Shown piece after piece: positions 56,151-64,000 of a stretch of 64,000 bases of DNA. The stretch comes from Buttiauxella selenatireducens (lineage in GTDB: Bacteria; Pseudomonadota; Gammaproteobacteria; Enterobacterales; Enterobacteriaceae). The notes under the pieces are model-generated. The model saw only the letters and a list, made by a program, of their open reading frames with translations, had not been told where the DNA came from and made no database searches. The DNA lies in contig NZ_CP133838.1 of NCBI RefSeq assembly GCF_031432975.1, positions 3,720,001 through 3,784,000 of the forward strand, in the 5' to 3' direction. Numbering within the stretch: the stretch's first letter is position 1; each line of letters begins with the position of its first letter. The translations under genes and the position numbers were made by a program.

Positions 56151-58799
56151 TTATTCGTCCGCTTCGTCGTCGGTATTATCGTCTGCTGCGTCTTCACTTT
56201 CTGCTTCTGGTGCGATGTCGTCATCACCTTCAGCAACGGTGCCGTCGATTGCATCCAGCTCTTCTTCGTCAACCGGTTCTGCAACACGTTGCAGACCCAC
56301 TACGTTTTCATCATCCGCAGTACGGATAAGGATAACGCCCTGGGTGTTACGGCCAACGACACTGACTTCAGAAACGCGAGTACGAACCAGAGTACCAGCA
56401 TCGGTAATCATCATAATCTGGTCGGTATCTTCAACCTGTACCGCGCCAACGACACTGCCGTTACGCTCGGTCACTTTGATGGAGATAACGCCCTGAGTCG
56501 CACGTGACTTGGTCGGATACTCATCAGCAGCAGTACGCTTACCGTAACCATTCTGCGTCACAGTCAGGATAGAACCTTCACCGCGTGGAATGATCAGGGA
56601 AACGACTTTGTCTTCGCCTGCAAGTTTGATACCGCGCACACCTGTTGCCGTACGGCCCATGGTACGAACGGCGTCTTCTTTGAAGCGCACCACTTTACCC
56701 GCAGCCGAGAACAACATCGCTTCATTGCTACCGTCAGTCAGATCAACACCAATCAGTTCGTCACCTTCGTTCAGGTTAACGGCGATGATGCCTGCAGAAC
56801 GTGGACGGCTGAAGTCAGTCAACGCAGTTTTCTTCACGGTGCCGCTCGCGGTCGCCATAAACACGTTAACGCCTTCGGCATACTCACGTACTGGCAAGAT
56901 AGCAGTGATACGTTCGTTCGGTTCCAGCGGCAACAGGTTCACAATTGGACGGCCACGCGCACCACGGCTCGCTTCCGGCAACTGATAAACCTTCATCCAG
57001 TACAAACGACCACGGCTGGAGAACAGCAGAATGGTATCGTGCGTATTGGCAACCAACAGACGGTCGATGAAATCTTCTTCTTTAATGCGTGCTGCGGACT
57101 TACCTTTACCACCACGACGTTGTGCTTCGTAGTCGGTAAGCGGCTGATACTTCACATAGCCCTGATGGGACAGCGTCACAACCACATCTTCGCGGTTGAT
57201 CAAATCTTCAATGTTGATATCAGAGGTGTTCGCAGTAATTTCAGTCCGGCGCTTATCGCCAAACTGATCGCGCATCGCAACCAGCTCTTCGGTGATCACT
57301 TCCATCAAACGTTCAGCGCTGCCCAGAATGTGCAGCAACTCAGCGATCTGCTCCAGCAGCTCTTTGTATTCGTCGAGCAGTTTTTCGTGCTCAAGGCCGG
57401 TCAGTTTCTGCAAACGCAGATCCAGAATTGCCTGAGCTTGTTGCTCGGTCAGGAAATATTGACCATCACGAATACCAAACTCTGGCTCCAGCCACTCAGG
57501 ACGCGCAGCGTCATCACCGGCACGCTCAAGCATCGCGGCAACGTTGCCCAGATCCCATGAACGCGCGATCAGGCCTGCTTTCGCTTCAGCCGCATTTGGA
57601 GAGTGACGAATCAACTCGATAATCGGGTCGATGTTAGCCAGCGCAATCGCCAAACCTTCAAGGATGTGTGCACGGTCACGCGCTTTTCGCAGTTCGAAAA
57701 TAGTACGACGCGTTACAACTTCACGACGGTGACGCACGAACGCAGAAAGAATGTCTTTCAGGTTCATGATCTTCGGCTGGCCCTGATGCAGCGCAACCAT
57801 GTTGATACCGAAGGAAGTCTGAAGCTGAGTCTGGGAATAGAGGTTGTTCAGAACCACTTCGCCCACTGCATCGCGTTTGATTTCGATAACAATGCGCATC
57901 CCGTCTTTATCAGACTCATCACGCAGAGCACTGATGCCCTCAACGCGTTTGTCTTTCACCAGCTCAGCGATTTTCTCAATCAGGCGAGCTTTGTTCACCT
58001 GGTATGGAATTTCATGAACGATGATAGTCTCACGGCCGGTTTTGGCGTCCGCTTCGACTTCCGCGCGTGCGCGGATATAAATCTTGCCACGACCTGTGCG
58101 GTACGCTTCTTCGATACCACGGCGGCCATTGATGATAGCGGCAGTCGGGAAATCCGGACCTGGGATGTATTCCATCAGCCCTTCAACGGAGATGTCTTCG
58201 TCTTCGATAAAAGCGAGGCAGCCGTTGATAACTTCAGTGATGTTGTGTGGCGGAATATTCGTCGCCATACCTACTGCAATACCGGAAGAACCGTTAACCA
58301 ACAGGTTAGGGATCTTGGTCGGCATCACATCAGGAATACGTTCGGTACCGTCGTAGTTATCGACAAAATCGACCGTATCTTTTTCCAGATCGGCCATGAG
58401 TTCGTGGGCGATTTTCGACATACGGATTTCCGTATAACGCATCGCTGCGGCGGAGTCGCCGTCTACTGAACCGAAGTTACCCTGGCCGTCGACCAGCATG
58501 TAACGCAAAGAGAATGGCTGCGCCATACGTACGATGGTGTCATAAACAGCCGTATCACCATGAGGGTGGTATTTACCGATTACGTCACCAACAACACGGG
58601 CAGATTTTTTATAGGCTTTATTCCAGTCATTGCCCAATACGTTCATGGCGTAAAGTACGCGACGGTGTACCGGCTTGAGTCCATCGCGGACATCTGGCAG
58701 TGCGCGGCCGACAATAACCGACATCGCGTAATCCAGATAGGAGCTCTTAAGCTCTTCCTCAATGTTGACCGGTGTAATTTCTCTGGCAAGGTCGCTCAT
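56151..58799 (-). CDS. gyrA: DNA gyrase subunit A
   Basis: Breakage-reunion subunit of gyrase, 882 aa. The active-site Arg 121-Tyr 122 lie in [10 protein letters not shown], the GyrA box QRRGGKG marks the C-terminal DNA-wrapping pinwheel, and an acidic tail ends the chain. The first 98 residues equal E. coli GyrA except residue 83, which is Thr (codon ACG, 58551-58553) in place of Ser; Asp 87 is unchanged. Position 83 is the main quinolone-resistance position, but Thr is the native residue in some species. Divergent from ubiG. Confidence 0.97.
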   Translation of the reverse strand: MSDLAREITPVNIEEELKSSYLDYAMSVIVGRALPDVRDGLKPVHRRVLYAMNVLGNDWNKAYKKSARVVGDVIGKYHPHGDTAVYDTIVRMAQPFSLRYMLVDGQGNFGSVDGDSAAAMRYTEIRMSKIAHELMADLEKDTVDFVDNYDGTERIPDVMPTKIPNLLVNGSSGIAVGMATNIPPHNITEVINGCLAFIEDEDISVEGLMEYIPGPDFPTAAIINGRRGIEEAYRTGRGKIYIRARAEVEADAKTGRETIIVHEIPYQVNKARLIEKIAELVKDKRVEGISALRDESDKDGMRIVIEIKRDAVGEVVLNNLYSQTQLQTSFGINMVALHQGQPKIMNLKDILSAFVRHRREVVTRRTIFELRKARDRAHILEGLAIALANIDPIIELIRHSPNAAEAKAGLIARSWDLGNVAAMLERAGDDAARPEWLEPEFGIRDGQYFLTEQQAQAILDLRLQKLTGLEHEKLLDEYKELLEQIAELLHILGSAERLMEVITEELVAMRDQFGDKRRTEITANTSDINIEDLINREDVVVTLSHQGYVKYQPLTDYEAQRRGGKGKSAARIKEEDFIDRLLVANTHDTILLFSSRGRLYWMKVYQLPEASRGARGRPIVNLLPLEPNERITAILPVREYAEGVNVFMATASGTVKKTALTDFSRPRSAGIIAVNLNEGDELIGVDLTDGSNEAMLFSAAGKVVRFKEDAVRTMGRTATGVRGIKLAGEDKVVSLIIPRGEGSILTVTQNGYGKRTAADEYPTKSRATQGVISIKVTERNGSVVGAVQVEDTDQIMMITDAGTLVRTRVSEVSVVGRNTQGVILIRTADDENVVGLQRVAEPVDEEELDAIDGTVAEGDDDIAPEAESEDAADDNTDDEADE

Positions 58800-58843
58800 G
58801 TATCCGCTATCCCTCTACTGTGTCCCGGATTCAAAGGTCGCAA

Positions 58844-58924
58844 ATTATAACACAAGCGGCGCTCAGTGGGGAAACCAGAACACATTTGCAGAATGCTTTA
58901 TTCACAGACGTTGACTGATATACT
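58844..58924. promoter_or_regulatory. Divergent gyrA and ubiG promoters (extended -10 type)
   Basis: For gyrA the minus strand has TGTTATAAT, an extended -10 (TATAAT at 58844-58849) 45 bases before the start. For ubiG the plus strand has TGATATACT (58916-58924), also extended -10, 34 bases before its start. Neither has a good -35, which suits supercoiling-sensitive control known for gyrA. Confidence 0.6.
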
Positions 58925-58958
58925 CCCGCCACGAAACGAGTAAGGAGTGAGTAGCCCT

Positions 58959-59678
58959 ATGAATGCCGAAGACCAACCCGTCATCCACAACGTCGACCAT
59001 GATGAAATCGCAAAATTTGAAGCCGTTGCCTCGCGCTGGTGGGATTTAGAAGGCGAATTTAAACCGCTGCACCGCATTAACCCGCTGCGTTTGGGCTATA
59101 TCAACCAACGTTCTGGCGGATTGTTCGGCAAAACGGTGCTTGATGTCGGCTGCGGTGGCGGTATTTTGGCAGAAAGCATGGCTCGTGAAGGCGCAACAGT
59201 CACCGGGCTCGATATGGGCTTCGAGCCGCTTCAGGTCGCTAAACTTCATGCGTTAGAAAGCGGCATTCAGGTGGATTACGTTCAGGAAACCGTTGAACAA
59301 CACGCAGATAAGTTTGCCGGTAAATATGACGTTGTCACCTGTATGGAAATGCTGGAGCATGTGCCCGATCCAAAATCAGTCGTGCGTGCCTGCGCAAAAT
59401 TGGTGAAGCCTGGCGGTCATGTCTTTTTCTCCACGCTTAATCGTAATGGCAAATCGTGGCTGATGGCCGTAGTCGGTGCGGAGTACATTCTGCGCATGGT
59501 GCCAAAAGGCACGCATGATGTTAAAAAATTCATCAAACCGGCTGAATTGCTGGCGTGGGTCGATGAAACTCAGCTACGTGAACGCCACATGACCGGGTTG
59601 CACTTTAATCCCCTGACGAACACGTTCAAACTTGCACCAGGTGTTGACGTTAACTACATGTTGCACACCCAGGGTTAA
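58959..59678 (+). CDS. ubiG: Ubiquinone biosynthesis O-methyltransferase UbiG
   Basis: SAM-dependent methyltransferase of 239 aa catalysing both O-methylations of ubiquinone synthesis. Motif I is [13 protein letters not shown] (about 60-72), with [11 protein letters not shown] after it; the membrane-associating region [21 protein letters not shown] is intact (two adjoining segments). The ATG at 58959 gives [11 protein letters not shown] as in E. coli; an in-frame GTG 12 bases earlier overlaps the AAGGAG ribosome site. Confidence 0.96.
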   Translation: MNAEDQPVIHNVDHDEIAKFEAVASRWWDLEGEFKPLHRINPLRLGYINQRSGGLFGKTVLDVGCGGGILAESMAREGATVTGLDMGFEPLQVAKLHALESGIQVDYVQETVEQHADKFAGKYDVVTCMEMLEHVPDPKSVVRACAKLVKPGGHVFFSTLNRNGKSWLMAVVGAEYILRMVPKGTHDVKKFIKPAELLAWVDETQLRERHMTGLHFNPLTNTFKLAPGVDVNYMLHTQG

Positions 59679-59712
59679 ATCAAGTTCAGCAATACGTTAA
59701 AACGATAGAAAT

Positions 59713-59733
59713 TGCGCGGTATCAAACCGCGCA
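59713..59733 (+). terminator. Hairpin after ubiG
   Basis: Perfect 8-bp stem TGCGCGGT / ACCGCGCA with a 5-base loop lies 34 bases after the ubiG stop. T-run absent; moderate support for termination. Confidence 0.55.
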
Positions 59734-59906
59734 GTTATGGATCACGTTTAAGAAATCAGCACCCGATCAAAAATATCATTTTTTTTGCATCCCATTGACA
59801 ATTGTCACAAGCCTTACGTGGCGTGGACTTAGCGAAATCTCGCCTGTCACAACACCAATTTTTCGGTTAAATCAATACTTGTTCTCAACCGATTAGTTAC
59901 TAGAAT

Positions 59907-59954
59907 ACTCACCATATAGTGATCAAGTAATCCATAACCCCCTACATATAGTAT
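59907..59954. promoter_or_regulatory. Tandem NrdR boxes upstream of nrdA
   Basis: Two sites fit the NrdR consensus (acaCwAtATaTwGtgt): 59907-59922 (ACTCACCATATAGTGA) and 59939-59954 (CCCCTACATATAGTAT). Their equivalent positions are 32 bases apart, about three helical turns, the usual NrdR spacing. NrdR-dATP/ATP complexes would repress nrdAB here. Confidence 0.8.
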
Positions 59955-59994
59955 TTATCCACAAGGTTAGCCACAAGAGGCCAGCTGTGGATAA
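59955..59994. promoter_or_regulatory. Inverted pair of perfect DnaA boxes upstream of nrdA
   Basis: TTATCCACA at 59955-59963 and its complement TGTGGATAA at 59986-59994 face each other across 22 bases. DnaA is known to control nrdAB in E. coli. The first box abuts the second NrdR box without a gap, so the two proteins would compete or contact. Confidence 0.85.
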
Positions 59995-60033
59995 ACGGGG
60001 CATTTTTCATTTCACGGACAGGTACAAACTCAC

Positions 60034-62319
60034 ATGAATCAGAGTCTGCTGGTTACAAAACGTGACGGTCGCACTGAGCGCATCGATCTGGATAAAATCC
60101 ACCGAGTTCTGGATTGGGCCGCTGAAGGTCTGAATAACGTATCCGTATCGCAAGTTGAACTGCGCTCGCACATCCAGTTTTATGACGGCATCAAAACCTC
60201 TGACATTCATGAAACGATCATCAAAGCGGCGGCAGATTTGATTTCTCGTGAAGCGCCGGATTATCAGTACCTGGCCGCGCGTCTGGCTGTTTTCCATCTG
60301 CGTAAAAAAGCGTACGGCGAGTTCGAGCCGCCAAAACTTTACAACCATGTCGTGAAAATGGTTGAGATGGGCAAATACGATCAACATCTGCTGGAAGACT
60401 ACACGGAAGAAGAGTTCAAGCAGATGGACGATTATCTCGACCATGATCGCGATATGAGCTTCTCTTACGCCGCGGTTAAACAGCTTGAAGGCAAGTACCT
60501 GGTTCAAAACCGCGTCACGGGTGAAATCTACGAGAGCGCACAGTTCCTCTATATCCTGGTTGCCGCGTGCCTGTTCTCCGGCTACCCGCGTGAAACTCGC
60601 CTGAGCTACGTGAAGCGTTTTTACGACGCCGTTTCCACCTTCAAAATTTCTCTGCCTACGCCGATTATGTCTGGCGTGCGCACCCCGACTCGTCAGTTCA
60701 GCTCCTGCGTTCTGATTGAGTGTGGCGACAGCCTGGACTCCATCAACGCCACCTCCAGCGCGATTGTGAAATACGTTTCCCAACGTGCGGGTATCGGCAT
60801 TAACGCCGGTCGTATTCGTGCGCTGGGTAGCCCAATTCGCGGCGGTGAAGCGTTCCATACCGGTTGTATTCCGTTCTACAAACACTTCCAGACCGCAGTG
60901 AAATCCTGCTCTCAGGGCGGTGTGCGTGGTGGTGCTGCAACGTTGTTCTACCCGATGTGGCATCTGGAAGTTGAAAGCCTGTTGGTGCTGAAAAACAACC
61001 GTGGCGTTGAAGGCAACCGCGTTCGTCACATGGATTACGGCGTACAAATCAACAAACTGATGTACACCCGTTTGCTGAAAGGCGAAGACATCACCCTGTT
61101 CAGCCCGTCTGACGTCCCAGGCCTGTATGACGCCTTCTTTGCCGATCAGGAAAAGTTTGAGCAGCTGTACACTCAATACGAAAAAGACGACAGCATCCGT
61201 AAACAACGTGTGAAAGCCGTTGAGCTGTTCTCGCTGATGATGCAGGAACGTGCATCTACTGGCCGTATCTATATCCAGAACGTTGACCACTGCAACACCC
61301 ACAGCCCGTTTGATCCGGCTATCGCGCCTGTTCGCCAGTCCAACCTGTGTCTGGAAATTGCGCTGCCGACCAAACCAATGAATGACATCAACGACGAAGA
61401 CGGTGAAATCGCACTGTGTACGTTGTCTGCATTTAACCTTGGCGCAATCGAAAGTCTGGATGAGCTGGAAGAGCTGGCTATTCTGGCGGTGCGTGCGTTG
61501 GATGCGCTGTTGGACTACCAGGACTACCCAATCATTGCCGCAAAACGTGGTGCAATGGGCCGTCGTACTCTGGGTGTGGGCGTCATCAACTTCGCTTACT
61601 ACCTGGCGAAACATGGCGTTCGTTACTCCGACGGCAGCGCGAACAACCTGACGCACAAAACCTTCGAAGCGATTCAGTATTACCTGCTGAAAGCGTCGAA
61701 CGAGTTGGCGAAAGAGCAAGGCCCTTGCCTGTGGTTCAACGAAACCACTTACGCTAAAGGCATTCTGCCTATCGACACTTACAAGAAAGACCTGGATGTC
61801 ATCAGCAACGAACCGCTGCATCTGGACTGGGAATCGCTGCGTGAATCCATTAAAACTCACGGCCTGCGTAACTCCACGCTTTCTGCGTTGATGCCGTCTG
61901 AAACCTCGTCGCAAATTTCCAACGCGACCAATGGTATCGAGCCACCGCGCGGCCATATCAGCATTAAAGCGTCGAAAGACGGTATCCTGCGCCAGGTTGT
62001 GCCAGATTACGAAACGCTGAAAGACAACTATGAGCTGCTGTGGGAACTGCCAAACAATGACGGTTACCTGCAATTAGTCGGTTTGATGCAGAAATTTATC
62101 GACCAGTCGATCTCTGCAAATACCAACTACGACCCAACGCGCTTCCCGTCAGGCAAAGTGCCGATGCAACAGTTGCTCAAAGATTTGCTCACCGCCTATA
62201 AATTCGGTGTCAAAACGCTTTACTATCAGAACACCCGTGACGGCGCGGAAGATGCGCAAGACGACCTGGCGCCTTCTATCCAGGACGACGGCTGCGAAAG
62301 CGGCGCATGTAAGATCTAA
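60034..62319 (+). CDS. nrdA: Ribonucleoside-diphosphate reductase 1, alpha subunit
   Basis: Class Ia reductase large subunit of 761 aa, the E. coli length. The N-terminal ATP-cone (LVTKRDGRTERIDLDKIHRV, residues about 5-24) senses ATP/dATP. Active-site cysteines lie in SSCVLIECGDS and in SNLCLEIALP, with the second redox Cys in ALCTLSAFNL; the swinging C-terminal pair is CESGACKI. With NrdB it makes dNDPs. Expression is governed by the NrdR and DnaA boxes upstream. Very strong codon bias. Confidence 0.97.
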   Translation: MNQSLLVTKRDGRTERIDLDKIHRVLDWAAEGLNNVSVSQVELRSHIQFYDGIKTSDIHETIIKAAADLISREAPDYQYLAARLAVFHLRKKAYGEFEPPKLYNHVVKMVEMGKYDQHLLEDYTEEEFKQMDDYLDHDRDMSFSYAAVKQLEGKYLVQNRVTGEIYESAQFLYILVAACLFSGYPRETRLSYVKRFYDAVSTFKISLPTPIMSGVRTPTRQFSSCVLIECGDSLDSINATSSAIVKYVSQRAGIGINAGRIRALGSPIRGGEAFHTGCIPFYKHFQTAVKSCSQGGVRGGAATLFYPMWHLEVESLLVLKNNRGVEGNRVRHMDYGVQINKLMYTRLLKGEDITLFSPSDVPGLYDAFFADQEKFEQLYTQYEKDDSIRKQRVKAVELFSLMMQERASTGRIYIQNVDHCNTHSPFDPAIAPVRQSNLCLEIALPTKPMNDINDEDGEIALCTLSAFNLGAIESLDELEELAILAVRALDALLDYQDYPIIAAKRGAMGRRTLGVGVINFAYYLAKHGVRYSDGSANNLTHKTFEAIQYYLLKASNELAKEQGPCLWFNETTYAKGILPIDTYKKDLDVISNEPLHLDWESLRESIKTHGLRNSTLSALMPSETSSQISNATNGIEPPRGHISIKASKDGILRQVVPDYETLKDNYELLWELPNNDGYLQLVGLMQKFIDQSISANTNYDPTRFPSGKVPMQQLLKDLLTAYKFGVKTLYYQNTRDGAEDAQDDLAPSIQDDGCESGACKI

Positions 62320-62326
62320 TCTTAGC

Positions 62327-62449
62327 CCCCTCACCCTAACCCTCTCCCCAGGAGAGGGAACTCTCTTCCCCCCTCACCCTCAGTGAGGGGCCGGGGTGAG
62401 GGAACTCTCTTTCCCCCCTCTCCCTTAGGGAGAGGGCCGGGGTGAGGGG
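62327..62449. repeat. REP-like palindromic cluster inside the nrdA-nrdB operon
   Basis: Successive palindromes built from CCCTCACCC, CCCTCTCCC and GGGAGAGGG / GGGGTGAGGG arms with repeated GGAACTCTCTTTCCCCCC linkers. Same family as the block at 9848-9963. It fills nearly all of the 156-base gap between the two cotranscribed genes, where it may set relative mRNA stability (inference). Confidence 0.8.
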
Positions 62450-62475
62450 AAATCGATACCACAGGACTCAAATTC

Positions 62476-63606
62476 ATGGCTTACACCACTTTTTCACAGA
62501 CGAAAAACGATCAGCTCGCGGAACCGATGTTCTTTGGCCAGTCGGTTAACGTTGCACGCTACGATCAGCAAAAATATGACATCTTCGAAAAGCTGATTGA
62601 AAAGCAACTTTCCTTCTTCTGGCGCCCGGAAGAAGTGGACGTCTCCCGTGACCGCATTGACTATCAGGCTCTGCCCGATCACGAGAAACACATTTTCATC
62701 AGCAACCTGAAATACCAGACGCTGCTGGACTCCATTCAGGGACGCAGCCCGAACGTCGCTTTGCTGCCGCTTATCTCTATTCCTGAGCTGGAAACCTGGG
62801 TTGAAACGTGGGCGTTCTCCGAAACCATCCACTCGCGCTCTTACACCCACATCATCCGTAACATTGTTAACGATCCGGCGATTGTGTTTGACGATATCGT
62901 GACCAACGAAGAAATCTTAAAGCGCGCGAAAGATATCTCCGGTTACTACGACACGCTGATTGAGATGACCAGCTACTGGCATTTGCTGGGTGAAGGCACG
63001 CACAACGTCAACGGCAAAACCGTGACCGTAAATCTGCGCGCGCTGAAGAAACAGCTTTATATCTGCCTGATGAGCGTGAACGCGCTGGAAGCGATTCGTT
63101 TCTACGTGAGCTTCGCCTGTTCTTTCGCTTTCGCCGAGCGCGAACTGATGGAAGGCAACGCGAAAATCATCAAACTGATTGCCCGCGACGAAGCGCTGCA
63201 CCTGACTGGTACTCAGCACATGCTGAACCTGATGCGCTCCGGTGAAGACGATCCTGAAATGGCCGAAATTGCACAAGAATGCCGCCAGGAATGCTATGAC
63301 CTGTTCGTGCTGGCCGCTGAGCAAGAAAAAGAGTGGGCCAGCTATCTGTTCCGCGACGGTTCAATGATCGGCCTGAACAAAGATATTCTCTGCCAGTATG
63401 TTGATTACATTACGAATATTCGTATGCAGGCTGTCGGCCTGGATCTGCCATTCAAAACGCGTTCAAACCCAATCCCATGGATCAATGCCTGGCTGGTGTC
63501 TGATAACGTACAGGTTGCGCCGCAAGAAGTGGAAGTGAGTTCTTATCTTGTTGGCCAGATTGACTCGAATGTCGATGCTGACGACCTGAGCAATTTCCAG
63601 CTTTAA
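62476..63606 (+). CDS. nrdB: Ribonucleoside-diphosphate reductase 1, beta subunit
   Basis: Small subunit of 376 aa carrying the diferric-tyrosyl radical. Metal ligands and radical residues are visible: Asp in [12 protein letters not shown], Glu/His and radical Tyr 122 in [12 protein letters not shown], and Glu/His in [14 protein letters not shown]. The C-terminal tail DDLSNFQL docks into NrdA. Strong codon bias. Translation starts about 26 bases after the REP-like cluster, and yfaE follows after 3 bases. Confidence 0.97.
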   Translation: MAYTTFSQTKNDQLAEPMFFGQSVNVARYDQQKYDIFEKLIEKQLSFFWRPEEVDVSRDRIDYQALPDHEKHIFISNLKYQTLLDSIQGRSPNVALLPLISIPELETWVETWAFSETIHSRSYTHIIRNIVNDPAIVFDDIVTNEEILKRAKDISGYYDTLIEMTSYWHLLGEGTHNVNGKTVTVNLRALKKQLYICLMSVNALEAIRFYVSFACSFAFAERELMEGNAKIIKLIARDEALHLTGTQHMLNLMRSGEDDPEMAEIAQECRQECYDLFVLAAEQEKEWASYLFRDGSMIGLNKDILCQYVDYITNIRMQAVGLDLPFKTRSNPIPWINAWLVSDNVQVAPQEVEVSSYLVGQIDSNVDADDLSNFQL

Positions 63607-63609
63607 GCC

Positions 63610-63864
63610 ATGAGCCGCATTACATTACGCAAATCCGGCGCACAACTGTTATGCGGGGAAGAACACCCTTCCCTGCTGGCGACGCTTGAATCTCATCAGG
63701 TCACCGTCGAGTATCAGTGCCGGGAAGGTTATTGCGGCTCCTGCCGTACTCGTTTAATTGCCGGAGAAGTGAAGTGGCTTACCGAGCCGTTAGCGTTTAT
63801 TCAACCCGGCGAAATACTGCCCTGCTGCTGTAAAGCGCAGGGCGATATTGAAATCGAGATGTAA
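63610..63864 (+). CDS. yfaE: 2Fe-2S ferredoxin YfaE
   Basis: Plant-type ferredoxin of 84 aa with the cluster motif CREGYCGSC and a downstream CCC that supplies the fourth ligand. In E. coli YfaE delivers electrons that maintain the diferric-tyrosyl cofactor of NrdB. Three bases separate it from nrdB, so it is the third gene of the nrdAB-yfaE operon. Confidence 0.96.
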   Translation: MSRITLRKSGAQLLCGEEHPSLLATLESHQVTVEYQCREGYCGSCRTRLIAGEVKWLTEPLAFIQPGEILPCCCKAQGDIEIEM

Positions 63865-63889
63865 AAAAACCTCCCGCGGGAGGTTTTTT
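63864..63889. terminator. Bidirectional terminator between yfaE and the convergent gene
   Basis: A palindrome AAAAAACCTCCCG / CGGGAGGTTTTTT begins at the last bases of the yfaE region and has A/T runs on both sides, so it can end both convergent transcripts. Confidence 0.9.
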
Positions 63890-63894
63890 ATTTA

Positions 63895-64000
63895 TTAACG
63901 TAAACTCTCTCTGGCTTTCATTTGTTGGTGATGTTTGTTCTCTCCCACCATCACCACCAGCAGTAGCACAACAGCCAGCACACTGCCGCCAATCATCACC
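63895..64000 (-). CDS. glpT: Probable glycerol-3-phosphate transporter GlpT, C-terminal end (gene runs off the window)
   Basis: Only the last 34 codons and stop are present: a terminal membrane segment (VMIGGSVLAVVLLLVVMVGE) and a basic/polar tail (NKHHQQMKARESLR). The wording resembles the GlpT C-terminus ([20 protein letters not shown]). In E. coli glpT lies a few genes beyond yfaE on this strand, followed by glpQ. Here a terminator comes immediately after the stop, so glpQ is not downstream. Any other major-facilitator antiporter of this family would also fit. Confidence 0.65.
   Translation of the reverse strand, partial: VMIGGSVLAVVLLLVVMVGENKHHQQMKARESLR

Noticed and set aside
57603..58469. 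288-codon open frame on the plus strand
   Set aside because: Antisense of gyrA; no ribosome site and no protein-like domain.
60007..62073. 688-codon open frame on the minus strand
   Set aside because: It lies entirely opposite nrdA, whose strong codon bias leaves the antisense frame open; the predicted protein is Phe/Val/Gln-rich and unlike any family.

Overview
The window is chromosome from a member of the Enterobacteriaceae. Almost every protein outside two accessory blocks reads as a close orthologue of an Escherichia coli K-12 protein, and local gene orders (rhlE-cecR-ybhGFSR, moaABCDE, bioA/bioBFCD, modABC, ada-alkB, ompC/micF, rcsDB/rcsC, gyrA/ubiG, nrdAB-yfaE) are enteric. It is not E. 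coli. The segments that lie near minutes 17-18 and 49-50 of the E. coli map are joined here through an mgtE gene, and several E. coli genes are missing between neighbours (ybhM, ybhDHIJ, modEF/acrZ, the ato region). Buttiauxella, Kluyvera or Enterobacter-like genera fit, but the species cannot be fixed by reading.

Layout. 1-9.8 kb: the 5' part of rhlE; the divergent TetR regulator cecR with its ABC exporter operon ybhGFSR; ybhQ; and the membrane-lipid genes ybhP-clsB-ybhN. 10-13.6 kb: ybhL and the molybdopterin operon moaABCDE behind a Moco riboswitch. 13.8-17 kb: ybhK and uvrB with its SOS box. 17-19.3 kb: an accessory island between uvrB and the biotin genes. It holds an orphan UrtE-like ATPase behind what looks like an NtrC/sigma-54 promoter, and a two-gene cassette with a palindromic operator. 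19.4-25.6 kb: bioBFCD and divergent bioA around bioO, a DJ-1/PfpI protein and ybhB. 25.7-29 kb: ybhC, pgl, ybhA. 29-33 kb: modABC with a ModE site, then mgtE. 33-39.5 kb: yojI, alkB, ada, apbE, ompC and the antisense RNA micF. 39.8-46.2 kb: the Rcs phosphorelay rcsD, rcsB, rcsC. 46.4-55.6 kb: a chaperone-usher fimbrial island flanked by a LuxR-type regulator on one side and two paralogous Crp-fold/winged-helix regulators on the other. 55.6-64 kb: an ASCH protein, gyrA, ubiG, nrdA-nrdB-yfaE and the 3' end of a probable glpT.

How the genes work together. Molybdate uptake (modABC) supplies the cofactor pathway (moa), and the riboswitch senses the end product. bioA and bioBFCD form one BirA-controlled pathway. 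rcsD, rcsB and rcsC form one envelope-stress phosphorelay that sits between a porin/antisense-RNA pair and a fimbrial operon. nrdA, nrdB and yfaE encode one enzyme and the ferredoxin that maintains its cofactor, with tandem NrdR and DnaA boxes upstream.

The most interesting material is in 17.0-19.3 kb (nitrogen-type promoter on an orphan ATPase; toxin-antitoxin-like pair), the fimbrial island, and a 45-codon ORF ending two bases before rcsD. No rRNA, tRNA, CRISPR array, insertion sequence or phage gene was recognised.
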